64,000 bases of DNA from Pseudonocardia hierapolitana (GCF_007994075.1 NZ_VIWU01000001.1:2232001-2296000), one strand, 5' to 3'. Shown: positions 33,568-42,916, counted from the first letter of the stretch. Numbers and translations: made by a program. The notes: generated from the letters alone by a model not told the origin.

Positions 33568-34101
33568 GTGCCCCGCTTCGCCGTGCTCCTGCGCGGGATC
33601 AACCTCGGTCGCGCGAAGCGCGTCGCCATGGCCGACCTGCGCGCGCTGCTGGAGGACGCCGGGTACACGGACGTCCGTACGCACCTCAACAGCGGCAACG
33701 TGGTGCTGACCGGCGAGGACGCCGATCCGGCCGAGCATGCCGAGAGGATCGAGAACGCCATCCGCGAGCGGCTGGGCATACAGGTGCGCTGCGCCGTCCT
33801 CACCGCCGACGAGCTGCGGACGGTCGTCGACGACCATCCCTTCGCAGGCGTCGCCGACAACGGCTCGCGAATGATGGCCCACGTCTTCCTGCGCCCGGTC
33901 GACCCGGCGCTGGTGGCCGGGCACCCGCCGGTGCCACAGGACCCGGAGCGCGCCCGCGTGGGCGACCGGGCGGTCTACCAGTGGTGCCCGGACGGCCTGA
34001 TGGCCGCGCCGGACATCGGCCCGTACGTCCAACAGCGCCTGCGCGTCGACGTCACGGCGCGGAACTGGAACACGATCACGAAGCTCAGCGAGCTGATCTA
34101 G
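33568..34101 (+). CDS. DUF1697 family protein
   Basis: The 177-residue protein has the full DUF1697 pattern: FAVLLRGINLGRAKRVAMADLR at the N-terminus, THLNSGNVVLTG, and a C-terminal DVTARNWNTITKLSEL. The family is widespread and of unknown function. GTG 33568 has a TACGCT -10 box seven bases upstream (33555-33560), so the mRNA is probably leaderless. The last 17 bases overlap the MerR-type gene on the other strand. Confidence 0.9.
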   Translation: MPRFAVLLRGINLGRAKRVAMADLRALLEDAGYTDVRTHLNSGNVVLTGEDADPAEHAERIENAIRERLGIQVRCAVLTADELRTVVDDHPFAGVADNGSRMMAHVFLRPVDPALVAGHPPVPQDPERARVGDRAVYQWCPDGLMAAPDIGPYVQQRLRVDVTARNWNTITKLSELI

Positions 34102-34492
34102 TCTCCCCCGCGCCCCGCCGGTCCATGTTCTCCCGGCGGGCATCGCGCAGCTCGGCGCGGGTGCGCCGCAGCTCGGCGTCGCGGTCGCGCAGGTCGGCCC
34201 GAGCGTCCTCGAGTGCGTCGTCGGTGGTGCGCAGGCGATCCTCGAGCCCGCTGATGGCGCGGGCGGACGCGAGGGGGTGCCCGTCGTCGAGCAGCTCCCG
34301 CAGCCGGGCGGCGATGGCGAGCTGACGGCGGGAGTAGCGGCGGTGCCCGCCGCCGGTGCGGTGCGGTTGCAGCACCCCCGCGTTGTCGAGGCTGCGCAGG
34401 AAGGCGGGCTGGACGCCGAGCAGCTCCGCGGCCTGCCCCATGGCGACCGAGGGGTAGTCCTCGTCGTCCAGCCTGCCCAGGTTGTTCGTCAC
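34085..34492 (-). CDS. MerR-type transcriptional regulator
   Basis: A 135-residue protein with a MerR winged HTH (SVAMGQAAELLGVQPAFLRSLDNAGVLQPHRTGGGHRRYSR; HRRYS is the wing signature) and a C-terminal coiled-coil rich in Arg/Asp/Glu for dimerisation. There is no effector domain or Cys, so it is of the small HspR/MlrA-like kind. GTG 34492 starts the conserved region. It is 147 bases downstream of the unknown gene at 34640 on the same strand; that gap shows no other feature. Confidence 0.85.
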   Translation of the reverse strand: MTNNLGRLDDEDYPSVAMGQAAELLGVQPAFLRSLDNAGVLQPHRTGGGHRRYSRRQLAIAARLRELLDDGHPLASARAISGLEDRLRTTDDALEDARADLRDRDAELRRTRAELRDARRENMDRRGAGETRSAR

Positions 34493-34639
34493 CGATATCT
34501 TCCGTTCAGTTCGTCGTCGAGTGGAGTCCGGTCATCTGCCTCCCGCGGTCGTGCCGTGTGCGGTGGTGGTCCTCGGCCTCCCGGTGCCTGACGGGCGGAC
34601 CGGTCGGCCGGTATCGGCGGAGGCCGCGCAGCGGGCCGC

Positions 34640-35119
34640 TCAGCGCGCGCCGCTGGAAGCCGTTTCCCGGGAGGTCAGCTCCCGCAGATCGCTCGGTCCA
34701 CCGCCGTCGACGAGGGTCGGTACCGACGCTGCGCCTGCGCCGGTGAAGGCGGTGAACCCGAAGTGGACCTCACCTGCCGCCACCGTGCGCTCCGGGTGCG
34801 GGGCGGCGTTCACGCGGGAGACGTCCGCGCGCATGATGCCAGCCGCGTCGACGGCGTCGAGCTGGGCGAGCAGCCGAGCCAGCGCGGCCGGGGCCTCGCG
34901 CGGACAACGGCTGGTCTGGGTGAGGGTGCGGTGCAGCGGGCCGGTGCGCCAGCCGCTCGGGTCGCCGCTGCCGACCGGAACGGCCACGGCGACGTCGAGC
35001 AGCCACCGCGAGGGCTTCCCGGCGATCTCGGGCGTCTGGTGCACGGTGATCTCGGTGACCTGGTCGGCGCGGACCAGGCTGCCGTCGAGCAGCTGCAGCC
35101 ACACGTTCGCAAGGCTCAA
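34640..35119 (-). CDS. Conserved hypothetical protein with TTG start
   Basis: A 159-residue protein. TTG 35119 is selected because GAGGAG lies six bases upstream and the conserved-looking sequence (SLANVWLQLLDGSLVRADQV) begins there; the open frame continues upstream into adnB only by chance. It has a short basic/aromatic region (GKPSRWLLDVAVAVPVG), then a Leu/Ala-rich helix (REAPAALARLLAQLDAVDAA). I have the impression of similar proteins in Pseudonocardia- and Amycolatopsis-like genomes but know no function. It follows adnB, with its own promoter at 35184-35212 and a small upstream ORF ending on its start codon. Confidence 0.65.
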   Translation of the reverse strand: MSLANVWLQLLDGSLVRADQVTEITVHQTPEIAGKPSRWLLDVAVAVPVGSGDPSGWRTGPLHRTLTQTSRCPREAPAALARLLAQLDAVDAAGIMRADVSRVNAAPHPERTVAAGEVHFGFTAFTGAGAASVPTLVDGGGPSDLRELTSRETASSGAR

Positions 35120-35163
35120 GTCGATCTCCTCGAAGCTACTACCTCCAGCTGGGATATCTCCAT
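35116..35163 (-). CDS. Possible 15-codon leader ORF coupled to the TTG start
   Basis: ATG 35163 opens a frame MEISQLEVVASRRST whose TGA (35118-35116) overlaps the TTG start of the next gene (TTGA). It begins about 14 bases after the predicted transcription start. The layout would allow translational coupling. No ribosome-binding site precedes the ATG, so translation is uncertain. Confidence 0.3.
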   Translation of the reverse strand: MEISQLEVVASRRST

Positions 35164-35183
35164 TGTGCGCTGCAGTTTGGCGA

Positions 35184-35212
35184 AGTACAAGGCGCAGTAT
35201 CGCCGCGGTCAA
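35184..35212 (-). promoter_or_regulatory. Predicted promoter at the end of adnB
   Basis: On the minus strand TTGACC (35212-35207), a 17-base spacer and TGTACT (35189-35184) form a good SigA-like promoter for the gene at 34640. The -35 box overlaps the adnB stop. Confidence 0.5.
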
Positions 35213-38200
35213 CCGGCGAGCGGCACCGAGGCCAGCAGGGCGCGGAGGCCCGCGGCGTCGAGCAGATCCGCAGGGCGCAGGGTGACGTCCTGGCGCACGA
35301 AGTGGAACGCCGCGCGCACGCGCTCCGGCTCGCAGCCGGCGAGTGCCGCCCAGGCCAGGCGGTAGGCGGCGAGCTGCACCGTGAGCGCCGGGATCCGCTC
35401 GGTCTCGGGTAGGGCGCCGGTCTTCCAGTCGACCACGGTCCAACCGCCGTCCGGGTCGGCGAACACGGCGTCCATCCGGCCGCGCACACCCACCCCGGCG
35501 ATCACCGTCTCGAACGGCACCTCCACCTCGACCGGGCGCCGGTCGGCCCACCCGCTCGCGAGGAACGCCGCCTGCAGCTCCTCCAGGGCGTCGTCGGACG
35601 CGGCACCCTCGTCGGCGGCGCCCGGCAGCTCGTCCAGGTCGAGCAGCTGGGCGGCGCCGAAGCGCTGCTCCAGCCAGGCGTGGAACGCCGTGCCGCGGCG
35701 GGCGTGCGGGCTGGGGGGCAGCGGCAGCGGGCGGCGCAGCCGGGTGGCCAGCGCGGCGGGATCGGCCGCCAGCTCCACGAGCTGGCTCACCGACAGCTGC
35801 GCCGGCAGCGCCACCGCAGGCCGCGCCCTGGCCGCGGCGCGCTCGGCGAGCAGCACGTCGACGTCGGCCGCCCACCCCTCCGGGTCGTCGGACTCCGGAT
35901 CCTCCTCGGGCGGTTCCGGCACGAGCAGCTCCATCTGCCCGCCCGGCTCGGCTGCGGCCTCGGCCTGCGCCGCACGCCGCTCCGCGAGATCGCGCAGCGC
36001 CGCACGGACGAGCTCCGCGCCGGCCCGAACGTGCTCGGATCGCTCGCCCAGCGGATCAACCGGCCAGAGCGCGGTGGGCTGATCCAGGATGGCCGGGTTC
36101 ACGTCGTCCGGGCCGGGTTCCTCTGCCCACTGCTCGGCGCCGTGCACGGCCGCGATCTCGACCAGGAAGTCCGAGGGCTGCTTCGGCCGCTCCCCCGCCG
36201 GACCCCACCGGTGCCCGGACACGAGCAGGACGTGCTCGGCCCGGGTGAGCGCCACGTAGAACAGGCGGCGTTCCTCGGCGAGCCGCCGCTCGTCGAGTGC
36301 CTCGGAATGGGCCTTGACGGCGTCCTCGAGCTGCTTGCGGTCGGGTGAGTCCGACGGCAGGTCCAGAACGGGCAGGTCGTCGGCGTCACCGCGCAGCGCC
36401 ACGGGCAGCTCGGCGGGGTTGGTGAGCCAGGTCCCGCTGAGCTTGCGGCCCGGGAACACCTGCGCCACCAGGTGCGGGACGGCCACGACCTCCCATTCGA
36501 GGCCCTTCGCGGCGTGCACCGTGAGCACCTGCACCCGGTCGGGCGCCACCTCCACCTCGCCGGGCGTGAGCCCGTCCTCGGCCCGCTCGGCGGTTTCCAG
36601 GAAATCCAGCAGCGCAGGGAGCGTGGCCACCTCGGCGCCCGCCGCGAAGTCGGCCACGACGTCGGCGAACGCGTCGAGGTGGGCCCGCCCGACCGGGCCG
36701 GGACGGGCCGCGGTCTCGGCGTCCAGCAGCAGCACGCGCTCCGCGTCGGCCACCAGGTCGGTGAGCGGCGCTGACGCGCGCGACCGGAGCCACCCCAGCT
36801 CCCTGGCCAGCCGCGCGATGCGCGCGTAGCCCTGGGGCGAGTAGTTCTCCGGCTCGCCGGGGTCGTCGAGGGCGTCGACGAGCCCGGCCTGCTCGGCCTG
36901 CTCACCCGGGAGTGCGCCGTGGGCCAGCTCCGCGGGGGACAGCGGGCCCGGCCGCGGCGGGAGTGCGGGCACGATCTCGCGGGCGCGCTGCCACAGCGCG
37001 GCGAGGTCGGCGACGCCGAGCCGCCAGCGCGCGCCGGTGAGCAGCCGGACGGCGGCCGGGCCGGCCAGCGGGTCGGCCACCAGCCGCAACGCGCTGACGA
37101 GGTCGCGCACCTCTGGTGTGTCGAGCAGGCCGCCGAGCCCGACGACCTCCACCGGCAGGCCGCGGGCGCGCAGCGCGGTGGCGATCGGGTCCATGTCGGC
37201 GCGGCGGCGCACCAGCACGGCCGACGTGGGCGGCTCGTCCCCGCTGATGCGCTCTCCGCTGTCGCTGCGCGCGGCGGCGTGCCAGCGCTCCGCGATCGCG
37301 TCGGCCATCCACGCGATCTCGGTCGCGACGTCCGGCAGCAGCGCCACGCGGACGTCGCCGGTGCGGGCGCCGGGCCCGGCCTTCAGCTCGTCGACGCCCA
37401 CCGCGCCCGGCGCGCCCCGCAGCGGGGCCGAGGCCGCGTTGGCGAGCGCCAGCACCTCCGGTGGGTTGCGGAAGCTCGTGAGCAGCCCGTACTCCGGCGC
37501 CGGGCGGCCGTCGGACGAGGGGAAGTCGGTGCGGAAGCGGGCCAGGTTGCCCGCGCTGGCCCCGCGCCACCCGTAGATCGACTGGTTCGGGTCGCCCACC
37601 GCGGTGACGGTGGGGTCGTCGGGCCGCACCGGTTCCCCCGGCGGCGTCCCGAAGAGCGACCTCAGCAGCACCCGCTGCGCGTGCCCGGTGTCCTGGTACT
37701 CGTCGAGCAGCACCGCCCGGTACGTGGCGCGCTCGGTGGCACCGACCTCGGGGTGCTCGGCGGCCACCCGCGCCGCGATCGTCAGCTGGTCGCCGAAGTC
37801 GACGGCCCGCTCCGCCCGCTTGCGCGCCGCGAACGCCTCGACGAGCGGCAGCAGCGCCTGCCGCTGGCGCTGGGCGTCCATCCACCGCTTGTAGGTCTGC
37901 GACGGCTCCGCGCGCTGCCGCTTGCCGGGCGGGGCCGCGGCGAGCACGGCGACCAGCGCGTCGGCGTGGCGGCGCACCGCCTCGGGGTCGACGAGGTGCT
38001 CGCCCAGCTCGCCTGCCAGCGCGAGCAGCCGCTCGGTGACCGTGGCCGGCACGAGGTCGACGTCCAGGTCATCGGCCCACGTGGTGACGACGCGGTGGGC
38101 GAGCTGCCACGACGCCGTCTGCCCCAGCAGCCGCGCCGCGGGCTCGGCCGGGAGCCGCAACGCGTGCTCGCCGACAAGGCGTCCCGCGTAGGCGTGGTAG

Positions 38201-38547
38201 GTCGCGATCGTGGGCTCCCCGGCGAGCACCGCCACGCGGCGCTCGCCGCTCGGGTCCAGATCGTCGAGGAGCCGCGTGCCGGCCAGACGGCGCAGCCGCG
38301 CCCGCACCCGGGCCCCGAGCTGCTGAGCAGCCTTGCGCGTGAACGTCAGGCCGAGCACCTGCTCGGGCAGCACCTGCCCGGTGGCGACGAGCCACACCAC
38401 CCGGGCGGCCATCGTCTCGGTCTTGCCCGCCCCTGCCCCGGCCACGACGAGCGCCGGTCCGGGCGGCGCGGCGATCACCGCTGCCTGCTCGTCGGTGGGG
38501 CGCGGCAGGCCGAGAGCGGTGGCCAGCGCCGCCGGGGTGAGCTCCAC
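35209..38547 (-). CDS. adnB: AdnB-type helicase-nuclease subunit
   Basis: This 1112-residue protein joins an SF1A UvrD-like motor to a RecB-family nuclease. Motor motifs: AGAGAGKTETMAAR (Walker A), LLDEYQDTGHAQ (motif II), [25 protein letters not shown] and FYVALTRAEH. The nuclease has VRGRMDAVFADPDGG and VVDWKTGA with the GDxDAV/DxKTG metal residues, then QLAAYRLAW. AdnAB is the mycobacterial end-resecting motor-nuclease that replaces RecBCD/AddAB; AdnB has the dominant motor. GTG 38547 begins a normal N-terminus. The adnA gene is upstream but separated by a GH16 gene. Confidence 0.92.
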   Translation of the reverse strand: MELTPAALATALGLPRPTDEQAAVIAAPPGPALVVAGAGAGKTETMAARVVWLVATGQVLPEQVLGLTFTRKAAQQLGARVRARLRRLAGTRLLDDLDPSGERRVAVLAGEPTIATYHAYAGRLVGEHALRLPAEPAARLLGQTASWQLAHRVVTTWADDLDVDLVPATVTERLLALAGELGEHLVDPEAVRRHADALVAVLAAAPPGKRQRAEPSQTYKRWMDAQRQRQALLPLVEAFAARKRAERAVDFGDQLTIAARVAAEHPEVGATERATYRAVLLDEYQDTGHAQRVLLRSLFGTPPGEPVRPDDPTVTAVGDPNQSIYGWRGASAGNLARFRTDFPSSDGRPAPEYGLLTSFRNPPEVLALANAASAPLRGAPGAVGVDELKAGPGARTGDVRVALLPDVATEIAWMADAIAERWHAAARSDSGERISGDEPPTSAVLVRRRADMDPIATALRARGLPVEVVGLGGLLDTPEVRDLVSALRLVADPLAGPAAVRLLTGARWRLGVADLAALWQRAREIVPALPPRPGPLSPAELAHGALPGEQAEQAGLVDALDDPGEPENYSPQGYARIARLARELGWLRSRASAPLTDLVADAERVLLLDAETAARPGPVGRAHLDAFADVVADFAAGAEVATLPALLDFLETAERAEDGLTPGEVEVAPDRVQVLTVHAAKGLEWEVVAVPHLVAQVFPGRKLSGTWLTNPAELPVALRGDADDLPVLDLPSDSPDRKQLEDAVKAHSEALDERRLAEERRLFYVALTRAEHVLLVSGHRWGPAGERPKQPSDFLVEIAAVHGAEQWAEEPGPDDVNPAILDQPTALWPVDPLGERSEHVRAGAELVRAALRDLAERRAAQAEAAAEPGGQMELLVPEPPEEDPESDDPEGWAADVDVLLAERAAARARPAVALPAQLSVSQLVELAADPAALATRLRRPLPLPPSPHARRGTAFHAWLEQRFGAAQLLDLDELPGAADEGAASDDALEELQAAFLASGWADRRPVEVEVPFETVIAGVGVRGRMDAVFADPDGGWTVVDWKTGALPETERIPALTVQLAAYRLAWAALAGCEPERVRAAFHFVRQDVTLRPADLLDAAGLRALLASVPLAG

Positions 38548-38583
38548 CTCGAACTTTCTACCCGACGCTGCCCGGCGGGGAGG

Positions 38584-39435
38584 TCAGCCCCGCGCCTCCC
38601 GCGGAGCGGCGAAGATCTTCACCCAGTCCACCCACAGGCTGACCTCGGCGGGCGTGGTGGCGTCCGCCGCCGGGATCCATTCCCGGTAGGGACCCATGTC
38701 GAGCTGGATCGTCATGTGCATCGGGACCTTCGGGATCACGTTCTTGTCGACGGTCTCGAACTGCTTGACCCCGTCGACGTACCAGGTGATCCGATTGGGC
38801 AGCCAATCCATGGCGAACGTGTGCCACTGGCTGAAGTCGCCGCTGACCTTGCTGCCGGCCTGCTTGTTCTGGGCCGAGAAGTGGATGACGAAGTGGGCCT
38901 CGGAGCGGTCCTCCTTCGGCACCTCCATCATGTCCAGCTCGCCGTCGTCCTTGGTCTCGGTCTTGGGCCAGAGCAGGATGGCGGCGCCGCGACCGCGCCC
39001 CTTCTCGGTGCGGGCGCGGAACTCCCAGCGCCCGTACATCTGGTCGACCTCGTGCCCCATGCCGCCGGAGACGTTGCCGCGCGCGGTGATCTTCAGCATG
39101 CCGTTCTCGACGGTGATCGCGGACGGGCGGCGGAAGCCGTTGCCGAAGCCGCCGACGCTGTTGTAGCGGTTCCAGACCTTGGGGTCGAGCGCCCTGTCGA
39201 AGTCGAAGCTGTGGACCGGCCTCCAGCTGACGCCCGAGGCGTCCCGGCCCGTGTTGTTCACACCGGACGAACGCCCGGGCGGCGGGGTGGGCACCGCCGT
39301 GGGTGCCGGTGACGGCTCGGGCAGCGCCTGCAAGAGGTCCGGCTCGGCGGAACCCGTCGCGCCGGCGCAGCCCGCGGACACCAACAGCGCGGCGCAGACC
39401 AGCAGCGATCGCAGCCGCCCCGCACTCCGGGACAT
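38584..39435 (-). CDS. GH16 family beta-glucanase-like lipoprotein
   Basis: The 283-residue protein has a signal with lipobox LVSAGC (Cys at about residue 23), a Pro/Ser linker and a GH16 jelly-roll. The catalytic motif is GELDMMEVP (ExDxxE), flanked by YGRWEFRARTEKGRG and WHTFAMDWLPNRITWYVDG. GH16 enzymes cut beta-1,3/1,4-glucans or galactans by retention. It would be anchored outside the membrane. ATG 39435 has GAGGAGG upstream. It lies between adnA and adnB on the same strand, with a promoter-like TTCTGT-N18-TACCGT just upstream (about 39503-39532), so it is probably expressed alone. Confidence 0.88.
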   Translation of the reverse strand: MSRSAGRLRSLLVCAALLVSAGCAGATGSAEPDLLQALPEPSPAPTAVPTPPPGRSSGVNNTGRDASGVSWRPVHSFDFDRALDPKVWNRYNSVGGFGNGFRRPSAITVENGMLKITARGNVSGGMGHEVDQMYGRWEFRARTEKGRGRGAAILLWPKTETKDDGELDMMEVPKEDRSEAHFVIHFSAQNKQAGSKVSGDFSQWHTFAMDWLPNRITWYVDGVKQFETVDKNVIPKVPMHMTIQLDMGPYREWIPAADATTPAEVSLWVDWVKIFAAPREARG

Positions 39436-39604
39436 GTCCGCCTCCTCGACCTGCACACCGGTGGGGAAGCAGCCTGGGGAGCGCCGGTGTACGGACATCA
39501 CGGTACCGCGTACTCAGAACCGGACAGAACGACCTCCCCCGGATCACAGTCGCCTGATCTGGGGATCCACCGCGCACTCCCGGTGGGACCGCGCCGAGCG
39601 CGTG

Positions 39605-42600
39605 TCACGCGTCCGTGACCGGCCGTCCCGAGGCGCTGAGCGGGCAGCTGGTGCGTACCGGGCAGCGGTCGCAGTCGGGTCCGACCCTGGCGATGAAGTG
39701 GGCGTCGGACGTGTCCTCGGCGCACTGCCGCACGACCTTCTCCCACTCCGCCAGCTCGGCGTCGTCGAGCGGGGGCTGAGTCGGCTCCTTCGCCTGCCCG
39801 CCCGTCTTCTGGTCCGCCACGTACACGAGCCGCGCGCCGCCGGGCTTCACCCCGGGCTCGAGGAGCTTGCCGAACGCCCCGAGCGCCGCGGCGAGCTGGT
39901 AGACGGCCAGCTGCGGGTGCTCGGCCGCCGCCCGGGCGCTGATCGCGGTCTTGCCGGTCTTGATGTCGATCACGACGGGCCGGCCCTCCGCGTCGACCTC
40001 CAGCCGGTCGACGCGCCCGCGCACCCGCAGCCACGGACCACCGGAACGGCCGGCGCGCTCCCCCAGCTCCCCCGGTGCGTCGCCCGCGAGGTCGAGCTGC
40101 ACGGGCTGCTCGACGGCCACCAGCCGCAGCCCGTCGGCCCGGCTGCTGCGCACCCAGCCCTCGAACGCGGCCAGCATCCCCCGCACGCGTTCCAGCTCAC
40201 GGCGGCCGTACCACGGCGCGCCCGCGTCGAGCCGCGACCACGCTGAACGCAGCGCCCCCTCCAGCTCCGCCTCGTCGGCGCCCGCCGCGCCCGCCTGCAC
40301 CAGCGCGTGCACCAGCGAGCCGGTGACGGCCGCGAGCGCGCCCACCTCGGCACCGCCGTGGCGCTCCAGCACCCAGCGCAACGGGCAGCGGACAATCTTC
40401 TCCACGTCCGATGGCGATACCGGGACGACCTCACCCGGCGCCCGCAGCGGGGCGTGGCTGGACAGGGGAGCGAGCCCGTACCAGTCGTCGGGGTGGGCGC
40501 CCGGGACGCCCGCCTCGGCCAGCCGCGCCAGCTGCACCGCGGCGCGGCGCCTGTGCTCCTCCGCGGCCGGGTCGTCGGCGGGGGTGCACACGGCCCGCCG
40601 CAGCTCCCCGACCAGCTCGGCGAGCACGAGCGAGCGCCCTGGCCGGTGGACCGGGCGGTCGGCGCTGGTGGCGGGCACGGGGTCGAGCTCGTCGAGGAAG
40701 CGGGACGGCTGCTCGTCCTCGCCCTGCACGGCGCTCACGAGCAGCGTGTGCCGGGCCCGGGAGCACGCCACGTAGAACAGCCGCCGCTCCTCCGCGAGCA
40801 GCGGGGCGATCCGCGACACGGTGGGCTCGACCACCCCCGCGACGAGGTCGACGAGCCGCTCGTTGCCCAGCAGACTGCCACGCAGCCGCAGGTCGGGCCA
40901 GCTGCCCTCCTGCACCGCGGGCACGGCCACGACGTCCCACTCGCGGCCCCGCGCCGCGTGCGCGGTGAGCAGCGAGACCGCGTCACCCTGAGGGGCGCGC
41001 GGGGCGAGCGAGTCGCCCGGCAGCTGCTGGTCGGCGAGGTACTCGATGAAGCTCGCGACGGCCGCGCCGGGCAAGCGGTCGGCATAGCGCGCCGCCGCGT
41101 CGAACAGTGCGAGGACGGCGTCGAGGTCGCGGTCGGCGGCGGCGCCCACCGGGCCGCCGCGCCCGCTCGCGTCCCGCAGCCGCGGGCCGAGCCCGCTGGC
41201 CTGCCACACCCGCCAGAGCACCTCCTCTGCGCTCTCGCCGTCGCGGGCGGCGTCGCCTGCGATCGCGAGCAGTGTGGCGACCCGGCGCAGCGGCGCCGTC
41301 TCCTGCGGGGGCAGCGCGACGAGCGGATCCGGGCGGCCGAGCGCGGCGGCTCGCAGCGCCTTGACCAGCAGCGGATCGCTGCCCGCGCGCTCGGCCTCCT
41401 CCGGCTCACGGGCCGGGGGTGTGCCTGCGTGCAGCCGCAGCAGTCCGCGGCGCAGCCGGCGCATGCGCATCGGGTCGGCCGATCCGAGCGGTGACGTGAG
41501 CAGCGCGGCCGCGGCGTCGGCGTCGATGTCGTCGGGCCGGGTGGCGCAGCGCAGCACCAGCAGCAGCGGGACGACCGCGGGCTGGCGGGCGAGCGGCAGC
41601 TCGTCGGGCGGCGCAGCGATGGGCACGCCCGCGGCCAGCAGGGCGCGCCGCAGCGTGGGCAGCGTGCGACGGGTGGAGCGGGCCAGCACCGCCATCCGCG
41701 ACCACGGCACGCCCCGCTCGAGGTGGGCGCGCCGCAGCCGGTCGGCGATCCACCCGGCCTCCTGCGCCGCGGAGCCGAACACCTTCACCTGCACATCGCC
41801 TGCGGCCTCCGCCTCGCCGGGCGGCGCCGCGCGCTCCCGGCCCGGCCCGGTGCCGGGCAGCCGGGCGGCGAGCCGGGCGACGGCCTCCCGGACGACGGGC
41901 GTGCCCCGGTGGTCCACCGGCAGCACGACCGTGGGGGCCTCCACGGCCCGCAGACCCTCCGGGTCGGCGCCCCGGAAGTTCAGGACGGCCTGGTCGGGGT
42001 CGCCTGCGAGCAGCACGGTCTGCGCCGTGGCGCCGAGCACGCGGACCAGCTCCATCTGCTGCGGGTCGAGGTCCTGCGCGTCGTCGACGACGAGGTGCCG
42101 CACCCGTTCCCGCTCGGCCGCGAGCAGATCGCGGTCGGCCGCCAGTGCGTCGAGCGCGGCGGCCACGAGCTCGGCGGCGTCCAGGGCGGGCGCGGTGGCC
42201 TGCGGTGCGCCCCGCCCCGCGGCGCCGCGCAGCAGGATGACGTGCTCGTACGTGCGGAAGAACCGGCCGGACGCCACCCACGCGGGCACGTCGTGGCGCC
42301 GGCCGAGCTCGGCGAGCTCGTCGGGCCCCAGCCCGCGCTCCGCCGCGCGCAGGAGCAGCTCCCGAAGCTCGGCGGCGAACCCGGGCAGCCCCAGCGCCGG
42401 TCGCAACCGCTCCCCCCAGCCCGAGTCGGGCACCCCGCCACGCTCCGGCCCCGCGAGCTCCCCGCCCAGCAGGTCGCGCACCACGGCGTCCTGCTCGGCG
42501 CTGGCGAGCAGCCGCGGCGGCGGGTCGCCGTGGCGTGCTGCGTGCAGCCGCAGCACCCCGAACGCGTAGGAGTGGACGGTGCGCACCAGCGGTTCGCGGG

Positions 42601-42916
42601 TGGTGCGCTCGGAGTGCGGCTCGTGGGCCAGGTCGACGATCCGCTCCCGCAGCTCACCCGCCGCGCGCCTGCTGCCGACCAGCACGAGGGTGCGCTCCGG
42701 GTCGTCCCCCGCCCGGATGCGCCGGGCCACGGCGGTGAGCAGCACGGTGGTCTTGCCCGTGCCGGGCCCGCCGACCACTCGCAGGGGCCCGGCGGTGTGC
42801 TCCAGCACCCGGCGCGCGGCGGCGTCCCACTCGGGCTCGGTGGCCGCCGTCCGCACGCGCCGCACCAACCCGGGCGCGAGCACTGCGCGGTCGGGACGAG
42901 CGTCGGAGCGGAGCAC
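39605..42916 (-). CDS. adnA: AdnA-type helicase-nuclease subunit with Fe-S staple
   Basis: The roughly 1103-residue protein has a UvrD-like motor (GGPGTGKTTVLL; motif II reads VVDDAQDLD, with Asp replacing the usual Glu; YVACSRARH) and a RecB nuclease (RVDRLEVDAEGR; VIDIKTGKT). The iron-sulfur cysteines wrap the nuclease: one in VRCPLRWVLE and three in CDRCPVRTSC near the C-terminus. AdnA is the partner of AdnB; its ATPase is of minor importance in mycobacteria, consistent with an altered motif II. GTG 42916 is chosen as a likely start; GTG 42883 or the upstream ATG/GTG near 43000 (overlapping the lipV start) are alternatives. Confidence 0.9.
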   Translation of the reverse strand: MLRSDARPDRAVLAPGLVRRVRTAATEPEWDAAARRVLEHTAGPLRVVGGPGTGKTTVLLTAVARRIRAGDDPERTLVLVGSRRAAGELRERIVDLAHEPHSERTTREPLVRTVHSYAFGVLRLHAARHGDPPPRLLASAEQDAVVRDLLGGELAGPERGGVPDSGWGERLRPALGLPGFAAELRELLLRAAERGLGPDELAELGRRHDVPAWVASGRFFRTYEHVILLRGAAGRGAPQATAPALDAAELVAAALDALAADRDLLAAERERVRHLVVDDAQDLDPQQMELVRVLGATAQTVLLAGDPDQAVLNFRGADPEGLRAVEAPTVVLPVDHRGTPVVREAVARLAARLPGTGPGRERAAPPGEAEAAGDVQVKVFGSAAQEAGWIADRLRRAHLERGVPWSRMAVLARSTRRTLPTLRRALLAAGVPIAAPPDELPLARQPAVVPLLLVLRCATRPDDIDADAAAALLTSPLGSADPMRMRRLRRGLLRLHAGTPPAREPEEAERAGSDPLLVKALRAAALGRPDPLVALPPQETAPLRRVATLLAIAGDAARDGESAEEVLWRVWQASGLGPRLRDASGRGGPVGAAADRDLDAVLALFDAAARYADRLPGAAVASFIEYLADQQLPGDSLAPRAPQGDAVSLLTAHAARGREWDVVAVPAVQEGSWPDLRLRGSLLGNERLVDLVAGVVEPTVSRIAPLLAEERRLFYVACSRARHTLLVSAVQGEDEQPSRFLDELDPVPATSADRPVHRPGRSLVLAELVGELRRAVCTPADDPAAEEHRRRAAVQLARLAEAGVPGAHPDDWYGLAPLSSHAPLRAPGEVVPVSPSDVEKIVRCPLRWVLERHGGAEVGALAAVTGSLVHALVQAGAAGADEAELEGALRSAWSRLDAGAPWYGRRELERVRGMLAAFEGWVRSSRADGLRLVAVEQPVQLDLAGDAPGELGERAGRSGGPWLRVRGRVDRLEVDAEGRPVVIDIKTGKTAISARAAAEHPQLAVYQLAAALGAFGKLLEPGVKPGGARLVYVADQKTGGQAKEPTQPPLDDAELAEWEKVVRQCAEDTSDAHFIARVGPDCDRCPVRTSCPLSASGRPVTDA

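Noticed and set aside
34640..35875. A 411-codon minus-strand gene
   Set aside because: Its first 250 codons are out-of-frame adnB. The real gene starts at TTG 35119, with a good ribosome-binding site and change to non-random sequence.
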